Below, in pieces: positions 24,899 to 49,000 of a stretch of 64,000 nucleotides of DNA; positions within the stretch are counted from its first letter, which is position 1; the number at the start of each line of letters is the position of its first letter. A program made the translations under genes and the position numbers. The notes under the pieces were generated by a model. The model had not been told where the DNA came from. It saw nothing but the letters and a program-made list of their open reading frames with translations, and did not search any database. This stretch comes from Pyrocephalus nanus (taxonomy: Eukaryota > Chordata > Aves > Passeriformes > Tyrannidae): positions 10,043,001 through 10,107,000 of the forward strand of contig CM076270.1 of NCBI GenBank assembly GCA_038380795.1, written 5' to 3'.

Positions 24899-26106
24899 TC
24901 TAACCTGCCTCAAGGATCAGAGTGAGCCTGCACCAATTTGTGCATGTGCTGCACAAACCAGGTAACTGTCACATGAACTGGGACCCTTCATGGGGGTAAA
25001 ACATGCCCTTCGTCTGTCCAGCTGCACACACGGACAGCAAACTGGCTGCTTTGTCCTTAGAACAGCAACTTCACAGCACCAGTGTAAAGGACTGCTCCAG
25101 CCCTTAGAGCACAGCAACTGAAACACAGACATGCACAGAGCACAGTGCTGAGAGGCAGTCTGCACAGTGACACATATAACATACCACAGACTGGGATAAG
25201 GAACTTCTTAAAAGAGTACACACATTCATTTCCTACATGGGCTCTCACACACCCAAGGAAACGCACAGACAGCAAGTGCCCTGAAGCAAAGATTCATTCT
25301 CTTCTCTTCAACAGCAACTGAGGGCTCAATTTTAGCAGTCTTGTTGAGGTTAGCTGGACAGGCCTTTCCCTTGCAGCCTCCGTATAACTTGGAGCTGTGA
25401 ATGCTGCGTGCTTTATGGGGTGTGCCACTCTATAGTGCCATGAGTCCTTCCCAGGTGTAACTCCTGCGTGCCAAGCTGGTACCCCTACCCAGCACACTCT
25501 CACTGCGACACGCTGGGAAGCTCAGGCATGTGAGCACTACAGGGTCTGCTGGATAGATTCCTATCGCTCCAGCCCAGCAGGGAGGTCTCTATTTCCTAGA
25601 AGCCTTGTTACACCACTGCTTTGTGAGTGCTCTCGAGGTCATGCTGGTTGAGGAACTGAGGGGTCTTTCATTTGGCAGCGGCACGGATACTGCCTGGGAG
25701 TGGGGGGGATAAGACAGAGGAGCTGAAGGAAAGAAGAGACAGATGGATCTTCCCACTCTCCCTCTTGCCTGGAGGTTTAACAAGGGAAAAGAAACCAAAA
25801 CAAAAGCCACGCTCGAGTGCTATTCTTTGCGCTTTTAACGAGTATTTTTTTAAAATATAAAAGCCATCTTCACCCTGGAAACCATTAGAACGTAAACAAT
25901 AAAAAGGGGATTTGGGGAGAAGAAGGGAGAGGAGGTTTGAATGTGCTTCCAGGCAGCAGCCCTTGCTAAGAGCAACGGGTGCCTCCAAGGCCCTGTGCTC
26001 ACCGTCAGCCCTGTTCCTATGGCTCTCTTGCTCATTCAGAGTTCCCCGCTGGGTCTGGACTTAGGATTCTGCGATTAGCAGTTCACAGCAAATCCTGACA
26101 GGTAGC

Positions 26107-37137
<11,031 letters not shown>

Positions 37138-37161
37138 CTTGCCAAGCACGTCCAGTAAGAA
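37138..37161 (-). other. PCYT1A: 5' UTR part of PCYT1A exon 2
   Basis: Twenty-four nt precede the ATG in the same exon. The acceptor on the minus strand is CCTTCATTTTGTTCCAG, directly before the edge at 37161. The exon joins a non-coding first exon in the CpG island at about 43.7 kb. Confidence 0.7.
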
Positions 37162-37199
37162 CTGGAACAAAATGAAGGAGGGGTAAAAAAAACAAACAA

Positions 37200-37237
<38 letters not shown>

Positions 37238-40200
37238 AAAAGAAAAAAAGAAAAAAAAAGAAAAAAAAGAGAGATATTTGTCAGTTCTTCCAAAGCAGGA
37301 TCAGTCAACAGCAGGCAGAGTGTACAGAAGGTCAGTGCAAAGACACAGCCACCTCACAAGGGGCTTAGCCAGTTGTATTTGGCATCAGCTGCCAAGGCTT
37401 GACAAACAGTGCCTGGTGGGAATACTGAATCATTTAATGCAACTCAGAGCTGTTCTGCAGAGAGAAGCGTGCAGCAGTCAGCTGGCTGGAGAGAAACTGA
37501 AACAAGAGTTGCAATACAAATTATAAATCATTACTACAAGGCTAATTATATTACTCTCACATCTGAAAAGCAACCTAAGGATTATGGCATGCCCAGTTCA
37601 CATTCAGCCCTCCCCCAGCTCTCATTTGGACTCTTTACCCTTTACACCACCCAAGGCAGCTGGCTGGGTGTGCTGCATCCCTGTAGAAACCTCAAGAGAG
37701 GAAGAAGGGATAAGGGTGGAGGAAGCAGAAGGCTGAGGGAAGGGGTCAGAACTTAAATGACTAGCTGGCTTGCTGTTTGATTTGTTGTTTGTGTGAGACC
37801 AAGCTGCAGCTCCCCACTGGGCACAGCTCACCTTGGGATGGCTGCCACCATGCTCCCCTCTCGTCCCGTTGTCCCCACCGCAGTGGTGACTCAGCAGATG
37901 GTGAAGCAGCTGCTGACACCACATTAGGGCACACTGACTTCTGGCACTTTATGTACCAGGTTGTCATTAGTGGTGGTACAGCTGAACTGCTTTTGTGATG
38001 AACAGACAGACAGACCACCAATTGGGGACAGAAATTGTGACAGCTATGTGGAAGTAAGTTATCTGTGCTTTTGAGCAGGAGTCACCATACCATTCCAAAG
38101 GGGCTCTGGAATATTACAAAGCCCAGCTTCACACAGCTGAAGCAAAACTATGGGTTTATGGGAAGGCATGGCAGCAAATACTCCCTTTTCAGCTGCTGCA
38201 GGATTTAGAAATGGGTGGTAGATTTGCAAAAACTAAAGAGCAGCATTATGTCTCTTGCTCACTTGAAGTGTGCACCTCTCCAGCGCAGCAAATGGCACTT
38301 CTGGACTGCTGTTCCTGAGAGCAGCATGACCCCTCCACCGAGGAATGATCCTTATGTGCGTGCCTCAACCCCCTAATAATAAGAGCAGCGTGGAATTTAA
38401 AGTGTCTCCCCACCCACGTGCTATGGGTGTGCTGGAATGTGCTAGGTGGGGCAAGTGTAAGGTATGAGAAAAGGCAGATGCCCCTCTGAATACCACCCTT
38501 TTCCTCAGCAGAGGGGCTCTGCTGAATGTTCCTGCTTGGGATGAGCTGGGACTGTCCTCACTACGGGCCACTGGCAAAGAAAGGTGTGCTTTGTGGAAGA
38601 GCTGTTAAAAAGCAGATTTAGTGACTGGATTTACTTACTCAAGCGCAAATGACTCCAGGTTAAGGAATGTTCCAAAGTAAGGAGTCCAACGCAGTTAAAC
38701 AACACATGAACGTCCCACTCTCCCCACAGAGCATCAGCAAGACAACACCTTAGGGACAGGGTTAGAGCCAAACACAGCTGATCTGGGCTGGGGCTACAGG
38801 CATCTAAGCATCCCTGGCTGCTAAGAACAGGAAAAGGGAATCTTAGGTGTGTGGGGAGCCAAAAAATACTGTGAAGATGATAAAAGCGACAGTGAAGAGC
38901 AGCCACAAGGACACTTCAGAACTACATGACCCATCCAGCACTCACTCCATAATGCCTGTGAGTCAGGCTTGACAAATTTCCCCCATTCCAGTAATTAATT
39001 TACCATTTCCTAACAACAAACATATGTGAGGATGCAAAAGTAATCTCAGGCAAAAAGAGTTTGCAACCCTGGCTTCAAGTCCTTAAACACTTCACTAAAC
39101 ATTTAACTTTCAGGCAAGATCGGGGCTATAAATGCAGCAGATTCCAAAGTGCCTCTGTGAAAACAGAGGGTATGACACAAGTCATTTTTAGATTTTGCAA
39201 GGTGTCTCCTTGCAAGCACACTGTATCAGTCATTTACTTCACCACCATGGTCCTAGCAGAAACCATTCAGTTCACAAAAAGCAGAGAACATCTGTCCCTG
39301 GCTCAAGCAACCCCAGCGTTCATGGAAACAGAGGGGTGGAATAGCAGCAGCTTTTCTTGTTATTTGGTCAAAATAATATCCCTGTGCTTCAAGTCCCCTG
39401 TTGGTCCCTGACCACTCCCTTTCCTTCCCTTTGGAGAGAATTAAACAGCTTGTTCACATGCTGAATGGAGACATTCTGAACCACTGCCCAGCAAAACATT
39501 AAAAGCACTGGCAGAGGTTTTGGTGCTGAAGTATGGGCACAGCAGCCCCTACACACAACCAGGTGAAGCTCTTCCCACGCCAGCCCAGCCCACCAGAGCA
39601 ACCAACTTCTCTGCTGAATTATCACCATCACCTTCCTGCTCAGTGCAGAGCTCACGGTCAGACAAAGACAGCACAGGGTAACACCGCGCTTTTGGCTAAC
39701 GTACAGCAGCACTGTCCCAGCCCAGGACAAAACTCCAAAAGCTTCTTCCAGCCCCTCCCACACCCAAAAATCCGCTCTCCTCCACATTAACTAACTTTTC
39801 CACCTCTCAGGGTATTCGTAGTCAAATGATGGCAAACAATAACATAAGCAAATAGATTTCCAACTTCAGATATTCTATTAATGACTTTGCATTAAATAAG
39901 CAGCAGTGGTGAGATAGTACCAGCCACACAGCAGCAGCAGTAGCTCTACCCAATATACTGAGTGAGAAAACTGCTTCAAGGACGGGATAGACATGCTCTA
40001 TCTGCTCTGATCTTACAGGTTAGATGTTGCTGAGGAAGCGTCTGCAATGTTCGGAGGGCTGGGCTGGGCACCTGAGTGATGCAGCTCTGTTAACTACTCA
40101 AATTAAAGGAGAGATTAAACTATAATTTTACCACTCTTCGGAACTTTAAAACCTCTATGCTGTGGCTACTGCATTTCTTGGAAGTCCTCCCAGCACCAAA

Positions 40201-43200
40201 CTCATCTTCATTAAGAACCGGGAACACACTTCCAAAAACACAACACACCTTACTGTGATAAAGTTACTAATCTTAGAATATTTCATTTTAACCCAAGTGA
40301 ATAAAATAGCATCCTAAACAATTACAAACAATGGGATCCAGCATCTGAAGTTGAGCTTAACACATAAGGACACAGCTTTGCTTCCCCAAATGCGTAAAAC
40401 ACTGCCTCTTCTAAAATTAATTACATTTGCACCAGATGGGGAAGAGGAAAGACAAGATAACTCTCGAAGCTCATTCTGAACACTCCAAGATAGAAACCAA
40501 GCATAACCAGAAGAAAGAGCCCTGCTGTAAAATATTAACATTGTTCTATTTTAAGGCATCACCCTCCTGCATTAGTGAGTGCATGACTGAATATGAGAAA
40601 CTGCTCGCAAGGAGCAAGGTTGGAAGTGTCCCATTTGGGGCAAATCACAGTCTCTGCACCACTTTACAAAACACTAAGGGCTTTGCTTCTTAAACTTATT
40701 TCTTTGGTGCATATCCCATACCAAAGAAGGACCTTGCATCACCTGCCAGCTGGCTGACTGAGAGAGAGAGGCCTGTACGGGCTCTGCGAGCAGCAGTCGA
40801 CTGCCAGGCAGGAGAAGAGTCACTCTCCCTGTCGGGGAATCACTGAATCCCACCAAAACGCAACCACTTCTGGGAGGGAAAAAGGACAAGCATTGATTAC
40901 CACCAAGGAAGAAGATATATAGGCAGGGAAGGGATTTAAAACTTCTCCCTTAATGTGAATTAACTACACCATCATCAGAGCTGGAATTTAACCACAACAT
41001 CAAAGTTAATACCTCTGGCAGGTGGAAAAGGTCAGAATAGGCATGGCAAATATTGTTGCTTAGCCAAAGCCTTATTTCACTGCATCTTCATGGGCAGCAC
41101 TGATGTTTGTTAACCTTGGTGGTGTCGGAGAACTCCTGCCTCCCACTACACCAGAGAAGCAGATCAGATCTTTCTGCAACCTGAGCACACTGATGGCAGG
41201 AGGACCTGGCCTATCTGCATTGCCTTTTGATGTCCCAAAGAACTTCTTGAAGAATATTATCTGAAAGCTTACATCAGCAGCATGATTTATTCTGCCACTT
41301 CTTTTGCTTTTCACTTGCAGATTTACATGCCAAAGCAAAATAAATCCTGCTACTTAAACTGAAAGCCTGTGCAAAACAGGAGCTGATTGTGACGACTGGA
41401 TAAATGCTCCAGTCCAAGGCTTCTGCAATTCCTACCCAGGACCTGAGCACAAGACTGGCAGCAGGACCAGAGAGGCCCTGGGACACCCACAGCTCCATAG
41501 GTGGCACCGCCTGCTCCAAGGCTGCGCTATCGTCCCTCCGATCCTGGGAGGCATTGGCACAGTCAGATGTGACTATCATGTGCTGCTTTGCCTACAAGAT
41601 CATTGCACTTTACAGGAACCAGCTATTTCTCTTCTGCTGACTCATCTGCAGGCAATACTACTAAACTTTGCACTCTGCCAGCTGTCTGCAGGGAATTGCC
41701 TTGACACATGGACAGCATGTAAGCGGAAGCCTCAGGGAAAAAGAATAAGTCCTGTCACTTCAGATAATACCCTTGCCAGGCTATAATGTACCAAAGAGTC
41801 CCTGTATTCCTCCGCATTCCTCAGTCATGGGTCGAAGAGAATCCTTTTCCCCCCTGTTCTTCCCCACCTTCAACGCTCAGTTTACAAGTAACCTTACTGG
41901 CATGTACCCCTGGAGAGATCTGTTGTAAACAGAAAGACTTGGAAGAGGTTAATGGCAAAGGACTCATCATGGATTTCTTTTTAATCAGTGTTTAAAAATC
42001 TTGCCCAATCTCCAAGGCAACTTCATGCCCCGCCCAGGCTTGCCATGCCCACTTCTGTCCCAGTCTCCAGACTCAGAGCATCTGCCTGGAAACACAGAGC
42101 TGCTGGCTGTGACCCAGCCTGTTCACCTCCAGAGACATTGGGATGGTCCCCACAGTCAGCATCTGCTCTACCTACGTGGTATAAGTCCTTGAGTCCCTTG
42201 TAAAGGTTACTGCAGGATCTGGCAGAGTCCTGTCTACACATAAACCAAAGTCTGCTTCAGCTTCTCTAGATAAACAACAACAGCTATCCTGCAGCATAAT
42301 CACAGACACTTGAACGTACAAAAGGGATTCCAGTTCAGCCAGTGCTACACATTGGTCCAACAGCATCCAGACCTTTGCTACACCAGCTAGAACAACCTCC
42401 CAGGCCTTGCCTCCTCTACTGATCTAGGCAGGCTGATAGCATTTTCTCTAGCAGAGCCTGAGAATGAACAAGCTCTGGCACTTGTGTCCTGCAATCAATA
42501 AAAAGATGCTGCTTCTCACCAACAAAGTCCCCAGTGGCTTAAGGCAATTCTACAAAGCACCACCACAACTGAAAAGAGTGCAGCATGATCACCTTGGCAG
42601 TGCTGTGAATTAATACACACATAAAAAAGAAAAACTGCCAGCAAGACCTTCTCTGTGAATTCATGGCCCTTCTGGGTATACCATAACCCCAAGGCACTGA
42701 GAGTCCCGCCATGCAACAGTTACTATTTGTGGCTCTTTATACGGTGATTTCAAGACAGTTACATTCCAGTTAGATCTTGGAGTGAGAAACTTCCAAGTGA
42801 TGAATTTTAATAATTATGTATATACAGCAAATACCTTCGGGAAATAAAGCATGGGTACTTGTCATCTGAATTTCAAAAGCAAATACCACGGCTGTCCTCA
42901 GGCCCAGGAGTCCCGCAGATGGAAATCCAGCGTTACCTGTCCCTGACTACCCTGTTGCAGCAGGACAGGGTGGGGACACAGGGAAGGCCACCTGCAGTAC
43001 CCTGCACCTCCCTCCACAGCCAGCGAGGGCTACCGAGGAACATCGCAGCTCTCAGAATTCCTGAGGGCTTTAAAGTCTAAGCACAAACCCATTAATGAGC
43101 GTAGCCAGGGCTTTGGTGGACACCAGAAGCGGGTTACAGAGGACGAGTGCCGGCGCAGCAGCTGGGTCACACCTTCCTTCGCCGCGGCCAGGGCCACCTG

Positions 43201-43681
43201 CTCACTGTCCTCTCTAGGCCGTGGCTGTGTCCTCTAGGTCGGGGCACGTTCCCCAGAGCCCCCCTGCTCGGAACCATGCGGGTGAACTCCAAAAGTTTCC
43301 CGCAGCGTCTGCTGCTGTCTCCTCCCAGCCATCCCCGAGGAGCAGCCCCGAGGATCACACCCGAGTCCGAGCCCCAGCCCCTGCCCAATCCCCCCCGAAG
43401 CTTGGCACGGCGACCACCCCAGCAGACGCTGCCCCCTCACCCAAAGCCAGTGCCCCATGTCCCGGCCGTCCGGCACCTCCCGCCTGTGCCACGGCCACCC
43501 CGCGGGGAGCGCGGTCCGGGGAGGGACCCCCGAGCGGCTCCGCAGCGGTGCCCTCGTGTGCCGCCAACCCAAACCCGCGCCCCTGTGACAGGCACGGCTC
43601 TGTCTCTGTCCCTGTCCCTGCACCCACAGCCCCCCACCGCCCCCTCAGCGCCAGCCCCCACTGCCGCCGGACCCCCCTTAC
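37162..43681 (-). other. PCYT1A intron 1, nothing else recognised
   Basis: This is a 6.5 kb first intron. Apart from the A-rich run close to exon 2, I see no recognisable repeat, nested gene or exon. Open frames are short and without familiar domains. Confidence 0.5.
37201..37269 (+). repeat. A-rich homopolymer tract (T-rich on the gene strand)
   Basis: This is a run of about 35 uninterrupted A followed by AAAAG/AAAAAG units, almost pure A/G. On the PCYT1A strand it is a poly(T)-rich tract ending about 40 nt before the exon 2 acceptor, so it extends the polypyrimidine region of that splice site. It is not preceded by a recognisable SINE or processed gene. Confidence 0.9.
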
Positions 43682-43890
43682 CCGCGCTCCGCCGCCGCTC
43701 CGCCGCCCAGCCCGGCCCAGCCCGGCCCAGCCCGGCCGGCCCCGCCCCGCTCCCGCCGACGCCAACGGGGCGCGGGCGGAGCGTCGGGCCCGCAACGACG
43801 GGAAGCGACCGGCCCGGCCCCGGAAAGCTGCGTCCCGGGAAACCGCGCCTTGGAAACCTCCGTTCCGGATCGCGAATACGTCCTCCGCGT
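43170..43890 (-). promoter_or_regulatory. PCYT1A: CpG-island promoter and probable non-coding exon 1 of PCYT1A
   Basis: This is a very GC- and CpG-rich block. On the minus strand a strong donor GTAAGG follows an exon edge at 43682 (GGAGCGCGG|GTAAGG), and transcription probably starts some 80-120 bp upstream of it. Sp1-type GC boxes (GCCCCGCCCC on the plus strand, about 43740-43750) and a short tandem CCCGGCCCAG repeat at about 43710-43735 lie in the likely exon or core promoter. The long open frames crossing the island are not taken as coding. Confidence 0.7.
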
Positions 43891-44265
43891 CACGGAATAC
43901 ACTGAGTTGGAAGGGGGCCACAAGGATCGGCCAAGTCCGTCTCCTGGCCGTGCACAGACAGGGCAGCTCCGAGAATCGCGTCGTGTGCCTGAGAGCCTCG
44001 TCCAAACGCTTCTTGAGCTCTGTCAGGCTTGGTGCTGTGACACTGCCCTGAAGAGCCTGTTTCCAGTGCCCGACCATCCTCTGAGTGAAGAACCTTTCTT
44101 AGTATCCAACCTAAAGCTCCCCACTCTTCATGCCATTCATGCCATTCCCTCGGGTTCTGTCACTGGCCACCGCAGAGAACAGATCAGTGCTACCCTCCTC
44201 TTCCCCTCCCAAGGAAGGTGCACACTGTGATGAGGTCTCCCCTCAGTCTGTCCAGTGTAAATTCC
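43891..44265 (-). repeat. CR1 LINE copy, minus orientation, abutting the PCYT1A CpG island
   Basis: Reverse-complement CR1 text begins at its 3' tail (CACGGAATACACTGAGTTGG, CCACAAGGATCGGCC). It continues through TGTCAGGCTTGGTGCTGTGA, AGTGAAGAACC, TATCCAACCTAAA, CATTCCCTCGGGTTCTGTCA and GATGAGGTCTCCCCTCAGTC. The end nearest the gene is unusually rich in CpG compared with ordinary CR1 copies. Confidence 0.9.
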
Positions 44266-45670
44266 GGGGGTTCTGGAAGGAGGGAGCAAAGCATCCTTAG
44301 TGCTGCCCTGAGCCATGGCGACTTCAGGGCAGCCCTGCATGGCCACACAGCCACGGTCCTCCTGCCTGTCCCGGCGGTGCAGGACACCAGTGCACAGTGC
44401 TTCAGCAGCAGGGAAAATACAGCATCCCTGTCCCATGCCACAGCTAAGGGTGGTGAGGTTGAACGATCATGGACGCAAACCTTCTTACCTACTTTGTACA
44501 AAACGTTTGTGAAGCAGCCATTAAAACCCTCCAAAACGGAGCAAGCGCAAGGTGAAAAATCATGATTTAATAGCCATGACTTGATTTAAGCATCCAAGCG
44601 AGTCTTGAGGTCATATATACCATCTCCTGGAAAGTGTTGGGGGGGGGGGGGGAGGGGTTTGCTGGTCCCTAAAACTCACACTCCTGGATTGTGCGTAAAC
44701 TCAGCAATGCCACCTCATCTCTAGGGAGGTGCCTCTGGGTGACACCCACAGGCAGCAGCAAAGCAATCAGGGAAGTCACCCTCCATCTCCCATCAGAGGA
44801 AAAGGAGAGGAAGCCACTTTCAAACAAACAGAGACCCAGCAGTGTGCTGTATCTGGCATTGTAGCCCAAAGAGGGATTTTAGAAGATGCATCGTAATTTT
44901 TAACTTCCCTGACTTCCGAGAGCTGCACAGGGAGAGTGTGTTCTGCTCCTGAAGTTGGTGAGGGTGGGATTCAGGGTTCACCTCACCCCACTTCAGCATG
45001 CTAAAAGCCACTTCATGTCACTGGAATGGTTCACCTGTGCTTGGTCAGCACACAGAGAACAGCCATCACCACAGAACAACTCATCCCACTTTCCAATGGG
45101 CATCCAAGATGCTCTCTGGTGGCACGCGCTCTCTCAGGAACCAACCTGGTCTTCTAACTTCGGGGGAGTGAGAAGCTTTAGCACTCTTCTGCAGATCTAC
45201 AGCAGTCTTTCCAACGCTGGAGTCCCAAAAAATTTGGTTGTAAACACGCACCCTTGTATCCCAAAACAGAGAGGCAGAGATTGAGAAAGCACTGCAGTAC
45301 CTGCTGAAGAGGGCAAGGAGCAATGATCATTTGCAATGTCCCTGGGTGCACCAAACCAAAGAGCAGTTACAGCAGGGAGGAGTTTTGGCAGTCTTGGGGT
45401 GTGCAGGCTGCTAGCCTGACCTAATGTCCTAAATACCTTGTCTTCCTATCAGTTAATATCACCTCATGTGACACAGTTGGGACTCACAGCCCAGTTGTTA
45501 TAGGAGTCACGGAAACAAATCTGGATAACCAGAATAAGAGGTCAGCTTTATGGATTAATTTACAAAGAATCCTCAGAAAACATTCATCTGAGTAGTGCAG
45601 ATAAGCCATCCAGGGTAGTGCACCTTGTAGAGTGGAAGAAAATGTCACAGTAGAAGAAGTATTAAATACA
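44266..45670. other. Spacer between PCYT1A promoter and DYNLT2B 3' end
   Basis: No gene was recognised. It contains a run of 14 G at 44639-44652 followed by AGGGG. Open frames are short. The two flanking genes are on the same strand, so this is the region downstream of DYNLT2B and upstream of PCYT1A. Confidence 0.5.
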
Positions 45671-45674
45671 TAGA

Positions 45675-45680
45675 TTTATT
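45675..45680 (-). terminator. DYNLT2B: Probable poly(A) signal of DYNLT2B (AATAAA)
   Basis: AATAAA on the minus strand lies about 365 nt past the DYNLT2B stop codon, which gives a 3' UTR of about 0.4 kb (46045 down to roughly 45655). Further AT-rich text with similar hexamers lies just upstream, so the exact end is uncertain. Confidence 0.55.
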
Positions 45681-46045
45681 ATGTTTCTTTTCTTATAAAT
45701 ATTTCATTAATTTCATAAAAATAAAAGTAACAGAACCCTTTCAAGACAAAAGTTTAGTTTGTCTTAGAAACAATACACTTTTAGGACAAAACCAACATAC
45801 TACATAAAAAACAAAGGGCCATTTAAATAAAGGACATAATAATATTGTGCTTAAAGCTCTATTGATATCCACAAGGAAGAAGGAATGTTGTAGTGTGTAG
45901 ACCAGGTGTAGGACATGCTTTGTAGAGCTGTTATTTTCTTAGGTACTAAAGGAAGAACGTGATGCTTTAGTGCACTTTAACAAAAAATACCCCAAAGCAA
46001 AGCTTTCTCCTCCAACTCTGTCCCTCTGTGCAATGTTTGCCACTT

Positions 46046-49000
46046 TCAATAGTAGAAGCAGCCAAACGCAGCTACCACACAAAACAGGCTGTCCTGGGGA
46101 AAACAGAGAAAGGCTCCATGTTAGTCAAGGCAAGCTCTTTGCTAGCCTAGTGGAATGGGAAAACCTTGGGAACATTTAGACCAGAGCATAACCTTGCTTT
46201 GTAATATATTGCAACTTTCTGTCTTTTGTTCACCTCACTTTTGGTGTAACCCAGGCCAGCGCATCTGAATGCCAGAAGTGCCTCGCTCTCCTCCATCTAC
46301 ACACCCGCAGGTGTCTAGGTGCCAGTTTAAGATAAATAATGAAGTAAAACCTCGACTTCTACTCAGTCCTGGATTTCAGCCATGCTCCATGACTGCAGTT
46401 CAGCAAAGCACAGAGAAAAGACTTTGTCTCTTGTGCTTCCTCTCCCCACCTGTAAAATGGTGTGACTGTAATGACTTTTTTACAGTGCTGTGTGACCTAC
46501 TCAGGAGAGAAGTTTTACTATGTTGGCTATTATATCTAAGTATGTTATGTGAATGAGGACATAAATCATACTGGTTCAATAGTCTCGGTTCCTTCCTTCT
46601 ACTGGTTGCGTTTTTTTCTGCTCCATATTTAAGGTCTCCCTGGCTCTCGTACAAAAGCAAGTAGCCTTTCACTTCCCAGGGGAATCCAGCTGGTACTTAC
46701 ATTCATGAACACGTCGTGAGCACAGCTGTCAGTGTCAGCGTCCCAGAAACATCGCGCGGCCATGCTAAACAAAGGAGCCAGAGCGGAGGCATTACCCAGA
46801 GTTCACGTGTGAGGACCTAAGTGATCACACATACTGTCCTTGAAAACCAAACTGAGCTTCCTTTAAAGATAAAGGAATTGGGAAGTGTTCTCCTGAATCC
46901 CAAGCCTAAATCTCCACTGCTGAATACCACGTGCTGTAATCCCCTCTGTATGTGGCTCAAGCTCAATCTTCAAACTCATCACCCTATCAACCCTGCTACC
47001 TCCACTCTGCAGCACGGCTTGAACCTCATTGGTATGGTGCATAAGAATCTTTGACTTCTGGCCTACGTGTATCAGTGGCTGATTTAGCTTATTTGTCCTT
47101 GTCCTTCACCTCCTGCACCCTCATGGTACATACTCCAAATTTATTTATAGGGAGCTATCGTATTCCTTGGCAGATGCCATGTTACTAGACCATGAGCTAA
47201 GCTCTTCTAATGCTTTCATATCTATACCTTCTGTTCCCTGAACATTCTGCTGGACTTCTACACCTGCTTCAGTCCAAGCCTTATCCTGAGGACAAGCAAC
47301 TGGCCCGTAACAGGGTATTACAGATGAGACCTCACTGCTGCCTTGTCTAATGTCACTGACATTACCGTTTCTGTGCTGCAAATGTCCCACTCCCTGCCTG
47401 CCTCAGTCAGTCTCAGCTGATGGGATTCCTGTTTATGGCACATCATATTGTTCCCAGTCCCTATATGTATGACTCACTGTTCTAAGATTGCTGAATTTCA
47501 TCTCCTGGACTATCTTAGCCCTCAAGGTTATCCTGTTTTTTCGGTTTTTGCTGTAGAGTATTCCACTCTGCCTCTGGAACACCCTGGTTACCCAGTATTT
47601 TGCATTAAGGATATTGGTGATCATGCGTCAATATTGCCTCCTGCCTTTTGCAAACCAGAGAATTTCCCCAATTACTCTGTCAGCCTGTGTTGCTGGGCTT
47701 CACATTTCCAGTCAGACCACCTCACTGAACTGTTCACCCTAGTATGGTGCTTCTGGAGCAGTCTGCCTGCAGCTGGACATTCCTGACAAGAGCCTGAGCA
47801 GCAGGTACAAATATTTCTCTCTGACCCTCAAAACACTGAGGCAGCTCTGTTGTACTTATCTTCTGCTGGAGTACCAGGAACAAAAATAAAGATAAGCTCA
47901 GCAGATAAAGCACATAAACCTTGTGGGCTGCTCTCTTTTGTCTTCTCCCTACCCAGTGGTAATGGAAAGCTACAGCCCACTACTGCAGCCAAGAGGAATT
48001 CTTTTGTCTGATTGCAGGCATCTGGAGCTGACTGCAAGTGCTCAGCACCCACATGGGAATCTAGACTAGGTTCCCATGACAGTAGTGCAGGGAGATTATA
48101 TATATTTAAACTTCTGAAAAATGCCTACCTGGGATGATTAAATGTAAATGAAGTGCTTATGGAAACCCGGCTTTAGACAGAAGTGAGTTACCATGGCTCT
48201 TGTGCTCCAGCAGGGCCTTGGGAATGGATGGAGTGTGTGCCCTACTTCATCATGAATACAAAATAAAATGCTTCTGCAACACTCCTCACTAATGCTTCTC
48301 AGCATTTCAGGTTGCTAAGAACCACCACAGAGCCCATTATCACTGGCTAATTCAATCAGCCACAACCTAAGCCTTCAAGTGCCACTTAAAGAGAAAAGAA
48401 AGTGCTTTACACTTTATCATCTGCAGAGAGATTTTTGTACCTAGGGAAGCTGGAAGCAGCTTCCAAAGAAAAAAAACACACCAAATCCAACGAACATGAT
48501 AGAAAGACAATTAGAAAACTTACTTCACTCCTTCTCCTCTCTGTTCTCCAATCACAACCTGCACCACCATTTTGTACCTGTCAAATCCCTCCTCTGGAGA
48601 GAGAGAAAAAATAATAGTGAGAGAAACAATTTGTTTAAAATATGAGCCCAGAATAGGACCCTGAATGCTACAAAGCCAATGTCCTCTACAAGCCCGTGCA
48701 AGTAGACAAGTGGGCAGACTGCCTTGTGGCTTCATTTTCCTAGAACGGAGTACCATGGTTTTATTGGAGTTAAAGGGTGAACAAGGTAGTTGGCATCTAT
48801 CAAAAGATGCATCTAAGGCAGAAGACACCCCTGAGCAGCCACACTGTATGTCAACATTCTGTTTTGACAATTACAAGACCTGACCACATGGAAAGAACAT
48901 AAATAAGGCTGCTGTGGACAAAATGCAAATGGAAAAAAATTGTCTTATTTTAAAACTGTTCTGATGCAAAGGTATTGAAGAGATTCTTCTGCCACATAGG

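Larger units (their letters stand above)
23775..26106 (-). other. PCYT1A: Probable 3' UTR of PCYT1A
   Basis: This is the region after the PCYT1A stop codon (26109-26107), read on the minus strand to the ATTAAA signal at 23799-23794. It would make a 3' UTR of about 2.3 kb within the last exon. It contains copy 2 of the diverged repeat. No open frame of interest was seen. Whether shorter transcripts end earlier cannot be told from the sequence. Confidence 0.5.

Noticed and set aside
43147..44077. Open frames of 240-276 codons on both strands at the PCYT1A CpG island
   Set aside because: They run across the island and into a CR1 copy, overlap each other on opposite strands, and are low-complexity Pro/Ala/Arg text.
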